Source: JBFMDN01 sp040753915
Lineage (GTDB): Bacteria; Desulfobacterota; Desulfomonilia; Desulfomonilales; Desulfomonilaceae
Direction of reading: 5' to 3'
DNA length: 64,000 nucleotides
Assembly (NCBI GenBank): GCA_040753915.1
Contig: JBFMDN010000001.1
Coordinates: 124,001-188,000, forward strand
Part shown: positions 49,356-57,778 of the stretch, piece by piece
How positions within the stretch are numbered: the first letter of the stretch is position 1
Layout of the letters: each line of letters begins with the position of its first letter
Notes under the pieces: model-generated
What the model saw: only the letters and a program-made list of their open reading frames with translations
The model's database searches: none
Told to the model about the DNA's origin: nothing
Made by a program: the position numbers and the translations under genes

Positions 49356-52010
49356 ATGAAGCGATTTCTCGAAAAATACCTGAAGATTTATGTACACGAG
49401 GCGGAACCGTTCCTGTGGATGGCCTCACTCTTCTTCGTGATTTTCCTGGTTACCGCTGTTTTCAGGAACTACGTTGACGCAGCCTTTCTTAAGCGTTACG
49501 GCCCCCAGTATATCCCGTGGATGCTTGTAATCAACTCGGTGCTGACTTTCGTGGTCTTCGCCGTTGCGGAAAGGCTCGGCCGTCGCTTCCTCGATCATTT
49601 CATTCTCACCGGCTTCCTGTTCTTTTACGCTGCTTCGGTAACTATCTCGTTCTTTCTGGTCAAGGCAAACGTTTCACTGGCGTACCCAATTCTCTATCAG
49701 CTCCTGTATCTCCTTGACTCCATTCTTCTCGTGTATCTCTGGAACATTGCCGGTGATCTCTTTGATGCTCGGCAGGGAAAGAGAGTGTTTCCCCTGATCA
49801 CGTCGAGCCAGGTGCTCGGGACGACCATAGGAAGCTTCTCCACAAAGCCAGTCACCTCGATACTGGGCGATGATCCAACCCTTCTGCTGTTCGCTGTGGT
49901 TTGCCTCGGCAGCGCGATTTTCTTGGGGAAGACGGGTCCTCAATTCGTCAAACGCGAAATCCCCAAGGGAACAACAGCCAAGGCAGCCACGAAGAAGCTG
50001 AGAGAAGTTCCGGGGCTCATGGCCAAGTATCCGATAATACGGTACCTCATTGTCACCGGCATAGCTCCGAATTTCTTGTTGCCCATATTCTTTTATCAAT
50101 TCAGCATAATAGCGAACAACACGTTCACGTCTGAATCAGCACTTATCTCCTTCTTGAGCATATTCAGGGGCGCAACGACTCTCACCACATTCATTCTGCT
50201 GTTTTTTGTTGGACGTATGTACCAGACGCTCGGGCTGACGAACTCTTCCCTCGTGCATCCCATAAACTTTTCTGTCATCTTCGCGTCATTGACTGGTTTC
50301 TTTAACATCTACGTAGCCTGCTACGGCCAGTTTACGGTAATTCTGATTCAAAGAGCGATAGCGGGGCCGGTAAACAAAGTCTTGTTCAACATTATTCCGT
50401 CCGAGCTCATGGCATGGAGTCGAACATTCGTTCGCGGAACGGTCTTGAAGGTAGGAATGTTGGCGGGGTCGGTCATGATGATCGTCCTCAAGCCAGTGAT
50501 GACCGCTCAGCATTTCTCCTACATCGCGCTGGCAATCGCAGTGTACTGGGTTTCTGAAACGCTGATTTTCCGCAAGCACTACAAGCGCATTCTCAAGCAG
50601 GTCATTGTAGAGAGAGAGATTGACTTCGACCAGGTTGAATCAGTTCGGACCTTTGACAGTGGCGGCGCGGCCATGGAGATGGGGCCGGTCTCAGTTGAGG
50701 ATCGGGAAGACAGGAAGGTGCCGGTCCTGGCGAAGAAAATTCCTGAGATCGATCCTGATGTGGCACTGAAATTACTCAATGACCCGAATCCCTCGACGCG
50801 AGCCGATGCAGCGGCATCATTTGCTGTCTCCCAGGACATCCGGGGAGTTGCCAAGCTGGTGGACTGCCTCGACGACACCGACGACTACGTGCGGCAAGCA
50901 GCGATGGAAGCGCTCATGGGGTTTGGGGAGAGGATTTTGCCGTTTCTCGAGGTATCGCTCATTGGGGCATCGCCTCGGGCCAAGCAGGGCATTCTGGAAG
51001 TCATACGTCTGGCCGGGCTGAAGTCCTTCGAAATGGTGCCGTTCCTGGGCAAGGAGCTCGCTTTGGCGTACTCGAATCTTGTTGCGATCAGGTGGCTGGA
51101 TTCGAGGAAGGACTCGGAGAGCGTCGAGATGTTATGCAGGCACCTTCGAGAGCTGAATGAAGAGACCTTGAGCTTGATTTTCTATGCCCTGTGGGTGTCG
51201 GTAGCGGACATGAGACTCATGTATCAGGCCCTTAAGTCAGAAACAGCATCAATTGCAGTGGAGCTCGTCGAGAATTCAATTTCGAGAGAAATGGCTCCCT
51301 ACCTTATCCCCCTCATTGAAGAGATCCCGCTGGACGAGAAGATTGAGAAAGGGAAAATCGTTTTTCCTCTTATACGAAACGAAACGGACGAACGGATCTT
51401 GACCTTGCTCGCTGACGCGGAAGATCCCCTGGTGCGCATGCTGGCTCTTTTCGTGATCGGGCACAACGATAACGCCGAATCCTTCATTCCCATTGTGGAG
51501 CAGCGTCTCAGCGATCCGGTTCCCTATGTTCGCGAATCTGCCCAGTACGCAATGAATCGCGCCCTGAAGAAGGAGGCCCAGATGCCGGTTGTCATCGAAA
51601 AGATCAATACTCTGAAGACATTTAATATATTCGACGGAATGGGAATCAGGGAGCTTCACGCCATTGCATCCGTGGTGACGGAGGAACACTTTAAACCCGG
51701 AGACGTGATGATTCGGGAGGGCGAAGAGAACTCCTCCATCTATTTGGTTGTCAGCGGCAAGGTGAAAATACTAGAAGGATATGAAACCGATCAACAGAAA
51801 GAGAAGGTCACCATTGGAGAAGGATCGTTCCTGGGAGAGCTGAGCCTGTTCACGAGACTTCCCCCGAACGCAACCTGTGTGGCGGCAGAGAACACTGTGG
51901 CTTACGTCTTGCGGCATCATCAGTTCCAGGAAATCATGCGCGTGTATCCTCAGATTGGTATCAATTTGTGCCGATTCTTCACCCTCAAGCTCAGGCAGAT
52001 GCAGTATTGA
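49356..52010 (+). CDS. Nucleotide-transporter-like membrane protein with HEAT repeats and cNMP-binding domain
   Basis: The 884-residue protein has three parts. Residues 1-420 form about twelve helices like the Npt/TLC ATP/ADP translocase fold (LKIYVHEAEPFLWMASLFFV, LPIFFYQFSIIANNTF). Residues about 470-740 are HEAT repeats (DPDVALKLLNDPNPSTRADA, DDYVRQAAMEALMGFG). The end (about 755-884) is a CRP-type cyclic-nucleotide-binding domain, with FKPGDVMIREGEENSSIYLV and GELSLFTRLPPNAT. At the phosphate-binding cassette the canonical Arg is Pro, so ordinary cAMP binding is doubtful. The architecture suggests transport or signalling controlled by a small ligand. Family members with this arrangement exist but are not characterised. 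Confidence 0.85.
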   Translation: MKRFLEKYLKIYVHEAEPFLWMASLFFVIFLVTAVFRNYVDAAFLKRYGPQYIPWMLVINSVLTFVVFAVAERLGRRFLDHFILTGFLFFYAASVTISFFLVKANVSLAYPILYQLLYLLDSILLVYLWNIAGDLFDARQGKRVFPLITSSQVLGTTIGSFSTKPVTSILGDDPTLLLFAVVCLGSAIFLGKTGPQFVKREIPKGTTAKAATKKLREVPGLMAKYPIIRYLIVTGIAPNFLLPIFFYQFSIIANNTFTSESALISFLSIFRGATTLTTFILLFFVGRMYQTLGLTNSSLVHPINFSVIFASLTGFFNIYVACYGQFTVILIQRAIAGPVNKVLFNIIPSELMAWSRTFVRGTVLKVGMLAGSVMMIVLKPVMTAQHFSYIALAIAVYWVSETLIFRKHYKRILKQVIVEREIDFDQVESVRTFDSGGAAMEMGPVSVEDREDRKVPVLAKKIPEIDPDVALKLLNDPNPSTRADAAASFAVSQDIRGVAKLVDCLDDTDDYVRQAAMEALMGFGERILPFLEVSLIGASPRAKQGILEVIRLAGLKSFEMVPFLGKELALAYSNLVAIRWLDSRKDSESVEMLCRHLRELNEETLSLIFYALWVSVADMRLMYQALKSETASIAVELVENSISREMAPYLIPLIEEIPLDEKIEKGKIVFPLIRNETDERILTLLADAEDPLVRMLALFVIGHNDNAESFIPIVEQRLSDPVPYVRESAQYAMNRALKKEAQMPVVIEKINTLKTFNIFDGMGIRELHAIASVVTEEHFKPGDVMIREGEENSSIYLVVSGKVKILEGYETDQQKEKVTIGEGSFLGELSLFTRLPPNATCVAAENTVAYVLRHHQFQEIMRVYPQIGINLCRFFTLKLRQMQY

Positions 52011-52023
52011 CCGCAGGTCATGA

Positions 52024-52057
52024 GCTGTCGCCTCTGAGAGGGACTAGGGGCGACAGC
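52024..52057. terminator. Hairpin between convergent genes
   Basis: GCTGTCGCC (52024-52032) and GGCGACAGC (52049-52057) form a perfect 9-bp stem around 16 nt. There is no T-tract, so termination would need other factors. It may protect 3' ends of both flanking transcripts. Confidence 0.5.
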
Positions 52058-52088
52058 ACAGCCACACCCATCGGCGAGGATTTCACCC

Positions 52089-53276
52089 CTACTGAGCTTT
52101 GCAGGCAGCGTTCAAATATTCCCGTCCAAAGGGAGACATTTCTCTGAGAAATTGAATGATGCCGGGAAGCTCTTCCAAGACGTAGTCTATCTCCTCATCC
52201 GTGTTGTAACGCGAGAGAGAAAAGCGTATGGATCCGTGCACGCAGGTGAACGGCACTCCCATGGCTCTGAGGACGTGAGATGGCTCCAGAGATCCCGACG
52301 TGCACGCGGAACCGGAAGATGCACAGATACCCTTGTCGTCCATGCGCATGAGAATCGCTTCGCCTTCCACAAACTCGAAGCCGATGTTGAGAGTGTTGGG
52401 GAGCCGGTGATCCTTGTGACCGTTTCGCCTAGCCATGGGGATCCTATCGAGGAGTCCTTTCTCAAGACGGTCCCGCATGTGCTTGACCCGCTCATTCTCT
52501 TCTCTGATGTGTAGCCCTGCGAGTCTAGCAGCCTCTCCTAGGCCGACTATGCCGGGAACATTCTCAGTTCCTCCTCGTCTATCGGATTCCTGGTGTCCCC
52601 CTATGATAAAAGGAGCAAATCGAGTCCCCTTCTTGACGTAGAGTGCCCCTATTCCTTTAGGTCCGTGGAGCTTGTGGCCAGAAAGGGAAAGGAAGTTAAT
52701 TTGCGTTTCAGACAGATCCACCGGGATCTTTCCTATGACCTGGACGGCGTCCGTGTGCATAATCGCTCCGTGCTCGGCCGCTATCTCTGCTATCTCGGCT
52801 ATCGGGAAGATGACTCCCGTTTCGTTGTTCGCCCACATGACCGAAACAATAGCGGTGTTGTCAGTGACCTTCTCGCGAACTTCATCTAGGTCAAGCAAGC
52901 CCTCTTTGTCGACGGAAAGCCACCGCACCGTATATCCTTTGAACCTCGCGAGGTGCTTGCAAAGGTTTAGGACCGCTGGATGCTCAACCCTGGTGGTCAC
53001 GATCTCCCGGCGCTCCGGCATCGTTGACAAGGCACTCCAGATGGCGGTGGAATCTGACTCGGTTCCGCCGGATGTGAACACTATTTCCGAGAGGGAAGCA
53101 CCGAGAAGCGAGGCAAGCTGTTCACGGCCGACAGCGACCTGAGAAGCCAGTTTGCCACCGAACGAATGCATGCTCGAAGGGTTCCCATACCGCTCGACGA
53201 AGTAAGGACGCATGGCTTCAAACACTTCTGGAGCCACCATGGTAGTCGCGTTATTGTCCAGGTATACGGTCTTCAT
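52089..53276 (-). CDS. nifS: Cysteine desulfurase (NifS/IscS family)
   Basis: The 395-residue PLP enzyme mobilises sulfur from cysteine for iron-sulfur cluster assembly. Visible features are the N-terminal YLDNNATT, the PLP Lys in LSLSGHKLHGPKGIG, and the flexible loop with catalytic Cys in CASSGSACTSGSLEPS (group I type). Its start overlaps the nifU stop by 4 nt (ATGA). As no nitrogenase gene is present, the pair probably serves general cluster assembly. Confidence 0.95.
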   Translation of the reverse strand: MKTVYLDNNATTMVAPEVFEAMRPYFVERYGNPSSMHSFGGKLASQVAVGREQLASLLGASLSEIVFTSGGTESDSTAIWSALSTMPERREIVTTRVEHPAVLNLCKHLARFKGYTVRWLSVDKEGLLDLDEVREKVTDNTAIVSVMWANNETGVIFPIAEIAEIAAEHGAIMHTDAVQVIGKIPVDLSETQINFLSLSGHKLHGPKGIGALYVKKGTRFAPFIIGGHQESDRRGGTENVPGIVGLGEAARLAGLHIREENERVKHMRDRLEKGLLDRIPMARRNGHKDHRLPNTLNIGFEFVEGEAILMRMDDKGICASSGSACTSGSLEPSHVLRAMGVPFTCVHGSIRFSLSRYNTDEEIDYVLEELPGIIQFLREMSPFGREYLNAACKAQ

Positions 53277-54118
53277 GCAGAGACCTCCTCTACCACAAGA
53301 TCAGGATGGACCAGTTCCCTCAACTTCGATTCTATCCCCGACTTGGTCAATCCCGCGCTAGGACAGGAGGTACACAAGCCTCTCAGCGCGATGAACACCC
53401 GGTTGCCGTCCACGTCGACTAGCTCCAGATCGCCGCCGTCCTGCTGGAGCGTGGGGCGAATTTCCTTTTCTATAACCTCCTGCACTTTGGCGATCTTCCG
53501 GATATTGGTCATCGGTTTCGGAGCAGCAGCCTTTTTTTGGATCTCTTTAAGCTCACCCCGCACCTCTGCGATGAGCTCTTCGATTCTCTCGTGGCACAGT
53601 CCGCACCCACCTCCGGCCTTGGTGAAGTTGGTCACCTGTTCGACCGTGGTCAGGTTATTTTCTCGCACTTCTTTGCGGATTTGCTCATCAGTCACTCCAA
53701 AACATTCACACACGAGGTTACCCTCGATCAGCTCTCGCGGAGCGGGCTGGCCCCGATAACATGCGACTGCAGCGTGAAAAGCATCCCTGCCCATCACTGA
53801 GCAATGCATCTTCTGTTCAGGTAATCCACCCAGATACTCGGCAATATCCTTGTTGGTAATCTTGAGAGCCTCTTCGATCGTCTTTCCCTTGATCATTTCA
53901 GTCAGAGCGCTGCTGGATGCAATCGCGCTCCCGCAGCCGAAGGTCTGGAACCGTGCATCTGAGATCACTTCGGTTTCGGGATCGATCTTGAGGTACAGCT
54001 TCAGAGCGTCCCCACACGCCAGAGACCCAACCTCCCCTACAGCATCGTAATTCTCTATTTCCCCCACATTTCTCGGATGAAAGAAATGCTCCTTCAGTTT
54101 GTCGCTGTATTCCCACAT
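53273..54118 (-). CDS. nifU: Iron-sulfur cluster scaffold NifU (three-domain)
   Basis: The 281-residue scaffold has the full NifU layout: an N-terminal IscU-like domain with cluster Cys residues (SLACGD, FGCGSAIASS, KMHCSVMG), a central BFD-like [2Fe-2S] domain (CECFGVTDEQI, GGGCGLCHERI), and a C-terminal Nfu domain with GLCTSCPSAGLTK. Such NifU proteins act as the housekeeping scaffold in several anaerobes. A promoter at 54158-54186 should drive nifU-nifS. Confidence 0.96.
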   Translation of the reverse strand: MWEYSDKLKEHFFHPRNVGEIENYDAVGEVGSLACGDALKLYLKIDPETEVISDARFQTFGCGSAIASSSALTEMIKGKTIEEALKITNKDIAEYLGGLPEQKMHCSVMGRDAFHAAVACYRGQPAPRELIEGNLVCECFGVTDEQIRKEVRENNLTTVEQVTNFTKAGGGCGLCHERIEELIAEVRGELKEIQKKAAAPKPMTNIRKIAKVQEVIEKEIRPTLQQDGGDLELVDVDGNRVFIALRGLCTSCPSAGLTKSGIESKLRELVHPDLVVEEVSA

Positions 54119-54157
54119 GGAAAACCTCGCTCAAAAATTCTCGTTGCCACGCTGCAA

Positions 54158-54186
54158 ACCATACCAGACACAGCAAAACCCTTCAA
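54158..54186 (-). promoter_or_regulatory. Sigma70-type promoter of nifU-nifS
   Basis: TTGAAG (54186-54181) and TATGGT (54163-54158) on the minus strand are separated by 17 nt; the leader is about 33 nt. No IscR-type site was recognised. Confidence 0.55.
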
Positions 54187-54321
54187 CCGGATTCCATACT
54201 CCATCTGTAGTACTTAGATGCTTGAGACGAAAAGAAGATTCGTAGAGCCACCACAGGGGCTCCGGGCGCAGATGGGAGATCAACTCGGGGGGCCTTGATT
54301 AGGCCGGCCCATTTTACCGGG

Positions 54322-54350
54322 TTGCGATCATCGCTTCTAATTGGTATTTT
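54322..54350 (+). promoter_or_regulatory. Possible promoter of the LolA-like gene
   Basis: TTGCGA (54322-54327) and TATTTT (54345-54350) are separated by 17 nt. The element matches are moderate. It would give a leader of about 22 nt and supports the ATG at 54379. Confidence 0.35.
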
Positions 54351-54378
54351 TGACACATCTAGTCGTTTCGGTGTGCCC

Positions 54379-55122
54379 ATGGCTCAATCGTCTGTAAAAT
54401 GGCTCAAGATCCTGTGCCCTTATCTTGCGGCGATCATGACACTGGGGGCGTGTGCCTCCACCGTCCCCATCACCTCTCTGGACCTAGAGGCGACCATTCA
54501 AGATGCGGAAAAGAAGGGACGTCTGGTGAACCAATTCCAGGCCGATTTTGTCAAGACCCGGCGCCTATGGTGTTTCAACCAGGAACTGACGGCTGAGGGA
54601 AGACTCATATTCCAGAAGCCGCGGCGCTTCTGGATGACTTTGACCGGTGACCTACGCGTCGAGATCTTGTCGGATGGAGAGTACGTGAAAGTGATCCATG
54701 ACGGGACTCACGAGGAGATCTATCCGATCCGGGGAGATCGAGACTTGGTTCAGGTGTCGGATCCGCTCATGCTCCTCATCGACAACATTGCGCGGGGCAG
54801 GTTACGAAATTCCTTGGTAGTGAGCACAGAGAAACACGACGACGTGCTCTCAGTGGAGATTCGCCCGGAAAACGAGCACGGTTTTGAGAAAACCGACCGC
54901 GTACTTCTCAGTTTCTCCCAGTTCGGAGACATCCGCAACGTCACCGTGGAGTACAAGGACGGGAATGTAGACCGAACCGTCTTCAAATCGTGGGCGATCC
55001 TGGATTCTCAGGGTCCCGAGATAGACCTCCTGAACCGGAAATTGCAGACCGTTTCGCAGCAGTCCCTCGGAGGCAAGACGTCCTTCACGGAGACGTGCCG
55101 ACCAGTCGATTACATCTTCTAG
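54379..55122 (+). CDS. LolA-like outer-membrane lipoprotein carrier family, itself a lipoprotein
   Basis: The 247-residue protein has a lipoprotein signal ending in the lipobox LGAC and then a LolA/LolB-like half-barrel: FQADFVKTRRLWCFNQELTA, RLIFQKPRRFWMTLTGDLRV and ILSDGEYVKVIHDGTHEEIY. LolA proteins carry lipoproteins across the periplasm, while lipid-anchored relatives such as LolB receive them at the outer membrane; other relatives move glycolipids. Being lipid-anchored, this one may act as a LolB-type receptor, which is inference. The upstream ATG at 54295 would precede the likely promoter. Confidence 0.75.
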   Translation: MAQSSVKWLKILCPYLAAIMTLGACASTVPITSLDLEATIQDAEKKGRLVNQFQADFVKTRRLWCFNQELTAEGRLIFQKPRRFWMTLTGDLRVEILSDGEYVKVIHDGTHEEIYPIRGDRDLVQVSDPLMLLIDNIARGRLRNSLVVSTEKHDDVLSVEIRPENEHGFEKTDRVLLSFSQFGDIRNVTVEYKDGNVDRTVFKSWAILDSQGPEIDLLNRKLQTVSQQSLGGKTSFTETCRPVDYIF

Positions 55123-55448
55123 CAATCGTAAGAAGTAATGGCGCAGCTCCAAATGGTGAGAAGCCGATGTGGAAACTATGTTCTCATGGTCGCTGCCTAT
55201 CGGGCAGGTAAAGAACTGCGGCTTCCATGTTCACATGACGCCAGGATTCCCCAACGAAGCAAGAACGCTCCCACCCCAAGCTCATGTTCCTGGCCCACAC
55301 TCCTTGCTTCGGCACCGTAACCTCCTCGGTATCGGGAAACACATCTCCCTTTCGAAAAAAACAAGCCTCCCATTTCTCTCCGTGCACACTATAATATCGG
55401 CAACTCATAACCGCAGTCTTCGCCTCTTGACCTACAACCGTAAGAGCT

Positions 55449-55640
55449 CTATCGCGACACAAGAGACCCTTTGAAAGGGTCTTTCAGGTGCTTCCCACGA
55501 ATTCCCGCGTACACGATCAATGGCACGCAGATCAAGACAGAGAGAATCCCAACGCCGAGAGCGAGCGCCAGCAGAGGAATCATCGCGACGATACTCCAGA
55601 TAGTGCGAATCGCAGGCGCAATTTCAGACCAGTTCTTCAC
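55449..55640 (-). CDS. Small membrane protein, 63 aa
   Basis: The peptide has one long or two short hydrophobic segments (about 14-48: IWSIVAMIPLLALALGVGIL and the following CVPLIVYAG), ending with a basic tail. The start is GTG 55640, with GAGGGAG 7 nt before it; this ribosome site overlaps the stop of the preceding gene, so the two are translationally linked. No family is recognised. The AGACCCTTT/AAAGGGTCT inverted repeat at its 3' end is within the coding sequence. Confidence 0.6.
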   Translation of the reverse strand: MKNWSEIAPAIRTIWSIVAMIPLLALALGVGILSVLICVPLIVYAGIRGKHLKDPFKGSLVSR

Positions 55641-55652
55641 GTTCGGGCTCCC

Positions 55653-56006
55653 TCATTGTCGTCTGGCTGCATGGACGGGTATGCGATGCCCCTTCTTGGT
55701 TCGGAGTACCCCCGAGACGCCGCCATCCTCCTCAATCCGACCGGTGAACATGTGCCCACTATGGTGGACTGCCTGCACATTGCTGCCCGCTATTTGCCCC
55801 TGGAAGTGGTACGTGTCTTTCTTCCCTAGCGGGCTATATACGTAGGCTACTCCACTGATGGCGGAACCTCTCTGATCTACGCGAACCACCACCTTCGCAC
55901 CCATCACGTGGGCCACCCACTTTCCTGACATATTCCAACTGGCCACAGCCACCGATGCCACAGACAAGGAAGCAATGATAGCCACCAAACCGAGAACTGT
56001 CTTCAT
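55653..56006 (-). CDS. Small secreted protein of unknown function
   Basis: The 117-residue protein has a signal peptide (MKTVLGLVAIIASLSVASVA) and a compact beta-rich domain (SGKWVAHVMGAKVVVRVDQR, then SGVAYVYSPLGKKDTYHFQG) that resembles other small exported barrels. A basic C-terminus ends in HAARRQ. The ATG at 56006 follows AGGGGGTG. It forms an operon with the 63-residue membrane protein. Confidence 0.7.
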   Translation of the reverse strand: MKTVLGLVAIIASLSVASVAVASWNMSGKWVAHVMGAKVVVRVDQRGSAISGVAYVYSPLGKKDTYHFQGQIAGSNVQAVHHSGHMFTGRIEEDGGVSGVLRTKKGHRIPVHAARRQ

Positions 56007-56058
56007 CAACGACACCCCCTTCTGACTTCTCCCCACCTTCGGAGTGCAACGGCCTGTT

Positions 56059-56460
56059 TTACGGGATGTCCAGGCGCACGGCTCCCGTGAACCATCTCAA
56101 GGTCTTCCGCGCCACGTGTCTGGCCTCCTTCCAATCGCATGACGCCAGCACGCCGAACGAACTGTCCCGCGACTTGCCTATTACAAGCCCTTGCTCCAGT
56201 TCCTTGGTCTCCCCCGATCGGTGCAACAGAATCGACCGATATTCTTTGCAGACAACGGTCTCGGGATCACGTTCCTCGATGGCCAAAACAGCGCTCTGGG
56301 CCAGTCCCAGGAGCAAATGGCGGTCGGGAGTGGGTTCTCCTTCGGCTACGCTGACTTCCGGAATTGTCCCGTCCCTCGCTGCAATGACGAGAGAGAGATC
56401 CTCTGAAAAAACAGGCAACAACGTAGCAGGATCTGTAGTGATTCTCATATTGACTCTCAT
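56059..56460 (-). CDS. Hypothetical cytoplasmic protein, 133 aa
   Basis: No family is recognised. The protein has an alpha/beta pattern with strands at MRITTDPATLLPVFSEDL and SLVIAARDGTIPEVSV and a helical end KEARHVARKTLRWFTGAV. The ATG at 56460 overlaps the stop of the upstream short frame by 4 nt (ATGA); an ATG at 56448 is also possible. Only one longer frame covers this stretch and codon use is even. Confidence 0.55.
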   Translation of the reverse strand: MRVNMRITTDPATLLPVFSEDLSLVIAARDGTIPEVSVAEGEPTPDRHLLLGLAQSAVLAIEERDPETVVCKEYRSILLHRSGETKELEQGLVIGKSRDSSFGVLASCDWKEARHVARKTLRWFTGAVRLDIP

Positions 56461-56690
56461 CGGCGACAGTGACGCAAGGAAGAAACGAGGCCTTCGCCCT
56501 CGGCAAAGCATCCCTGGTAGAGCGTTCCGGATGGACAGATGGGTCTCCTCCGCGGGGGCTCGCACACGTCATGGCTGTACTCTTGCATGAGTCGAAAAGC
56601 CATCATCGGCAAGAAATCCGTCGTGCTCTCTCGGGAAGTTGACCGAAGAACTGAGGAATTCTCTTTGAGCCGAATGTGCATGTGGCTCAT
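56457..56690 (-). CDS. Possible small protein upstream of the 133-aa gene
   Basis: The 77-residue frame has no recognised domain; it contains two Cys (EYSHDVCEPPRRRPICPSG) and a Gly-rich end. Its stop overlaps the next start as ATGA, the usual sign of translational coupling, which is the main argument for it. The start could also be three codons later. Confidence is low. Confidence 0.35.
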   Translation of the reverse strand: MSHMHIRLKENSSVLRSTSRESTTDFLPMMAFRLMQEYSHDVCEPPRRRPICPSGTLYQGCFAEGEGLVSSLRHCRR

Positions 56691-56754
56691 TCCAAAATTA
56701 AACTTCAGACGCTCAGAATCTCAGGCGTCAACCACGGAAACGGGTTACCAAACG

Positions 56755-57522
56755 CTAGAGTCGGTCCCTTTCCAACCTCTGACGGAGAGATTCCGAAAGG
56801 AGGACAGCGGCAGCTTGGGAGACACTGAGAGACTCGATTCTGCCTCGCATGGGTATCGAGACGATGCCGTCGGTCCTCTCCTTTACTAACCTTCTGACGC
56901 CCTTTCCTTCCGATCCCAGAACAAGGGCAACCTTTCCGGTCAGATCAGTCCGGTAGCACGAAGCTCCGGCTCCGGAACCAGTTGCATAGACCCAGTACCC
57001 AGCACGCTTCACGATTTCGACCGCTCTGACAAGATTGACCACCCGAGCAACCGGAACATGAGCAGAAGCTCCTGAAGCGGTCTTCTCTACTGCAGGCGTG
57101 ACGGGCGCCGACCTGTCTCTCGTCAATACCACAGCGTACGCACCCAGACATTCTGCGCTTCGCAGAATCGATCCTACATTGGCCGGGTCCTGGACGCCGT
57201 CCAGCATTACCAGTAGCCCATATTGGTCTGGCGCCGCCCTCACGAGGTCATCCAAATCCGCATAGGGGAACGGACCGACTCGGGCAGCTATCCCCTGATG
57301 ATGAGGCGATCGAGCAACTCCGGCCATCTCATCACGGGACAAGCGAACTATGGGAAAACGGATCTCGTCCAGCAGCCCCTCGACACCAAAGACCCCGGTG
57401 AGATCCCGCGCAAGATAGAGTTGTTGAATATCCCTCTTGCCAGCTCGAAGAGTCTCTAGAACCGGGTGGACACCGTAAATTATCGTGCTGCGCTCACGCG
57501 GAAGGGGCGCTTTCTTCGGCAA
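56755..57522 (-). CDS. rlmB: TrmH/SpoU family rRNA 2'-O-methyltransferase (RlmB-like)
   Basis: The 255-residue enzyme has an N-terminal substrate-binding domain (IYGVHPVLETLRAGKRDI) and the SPOUT knot with motif 1 LDGVQDPANVGSILRSAE, motif 2 LVLGSEGKGVRRLV and motif 3 IPMRGRIESLSVSQAAAVLL. It matches RlmB, which methylates the 2'-OH of guanosine 2251 in 23S rRNA. The start lies within the 3' end of rpoZ (29-nt overlap in another frame). Confidence 0.92.
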   Translation of the reverse strand: MPKKAPLPRERSTIIYGVHPVLETLRAGKRDIQQLYLARDLTGVFGVEGLLDEIRFPIVRLSRDEMAGVARSPHHQGIAARVGPFPYADLDDLVRAAPDQYGLLVMLDGVQDPANVGSILRSAECLGAYAVVLTRDRSAPVTPAVEKTASGASAHVPVARVVNLVRAVEIVKRAGYWVYATGSGAGASCYRTDLTGKVALVLGSEGKGVRRLVKERTDGIVSIPMRGRIESLSVSQAAAVLLSESLRQRLERDRL

Positions 57523-57763
57523 CCTGACTTGACCTCGACTCCTCGGTCACTGGAGCCTTCTTTTCGCGGTTCTCCGGTTCCTTCGCTTTTACGAGCCCCC
57601 GAGCTATCTCCCTGAGGGCCATGACCACCTCTCGGTTGTCCCTGTCGTGGACCATTACAGGGGCTCCTCTCTTGAGCTCTTTGGTGCGCTTGGAAGCGAG
57701 GATCACTAGTGCAAAACGATTCTCGACCTTTTCCAGACAATCTTCCACTGTTACTCTTGCCAT
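57494..57763 (-). CDS. rpoZ: RNA polymerase omega subunit
   Basis: The 89-residue subunit begins MARVTVEDCLEKVENRFALV and contains LASKRTKELKRGA, typical of omega, then NREVVMALREIARGLV. An extra tail of about 25 residues (Glu/Lys/Ser-rich) follows. It assists folding of the beta' subunit and ppGpp response. It follows yicC by 15 nt; gmk, often between yicC and rpoZ, is absent here. Confidence 0.93.
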   Translation of the reverse strand: MARVTVEDCLEKVENRFALVILASKRTKELKRGAPVMVHDRDNREVVMALREIARGLVKAKEPENREKKAPVTEESRSSQVAEESAPSA

Positions 57764-57778
57764 GCCATTATCTCTTTA

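Noticed and set aside
55184..55408. Minus-strand frame of about 74 codons starting MSCRYYSVHG
   Set aside because: No convincing ribosome site, no family, and odd composition rich in Trp and Cys. It is the only candidate in the gap 55123-55448, but I cannot support it.
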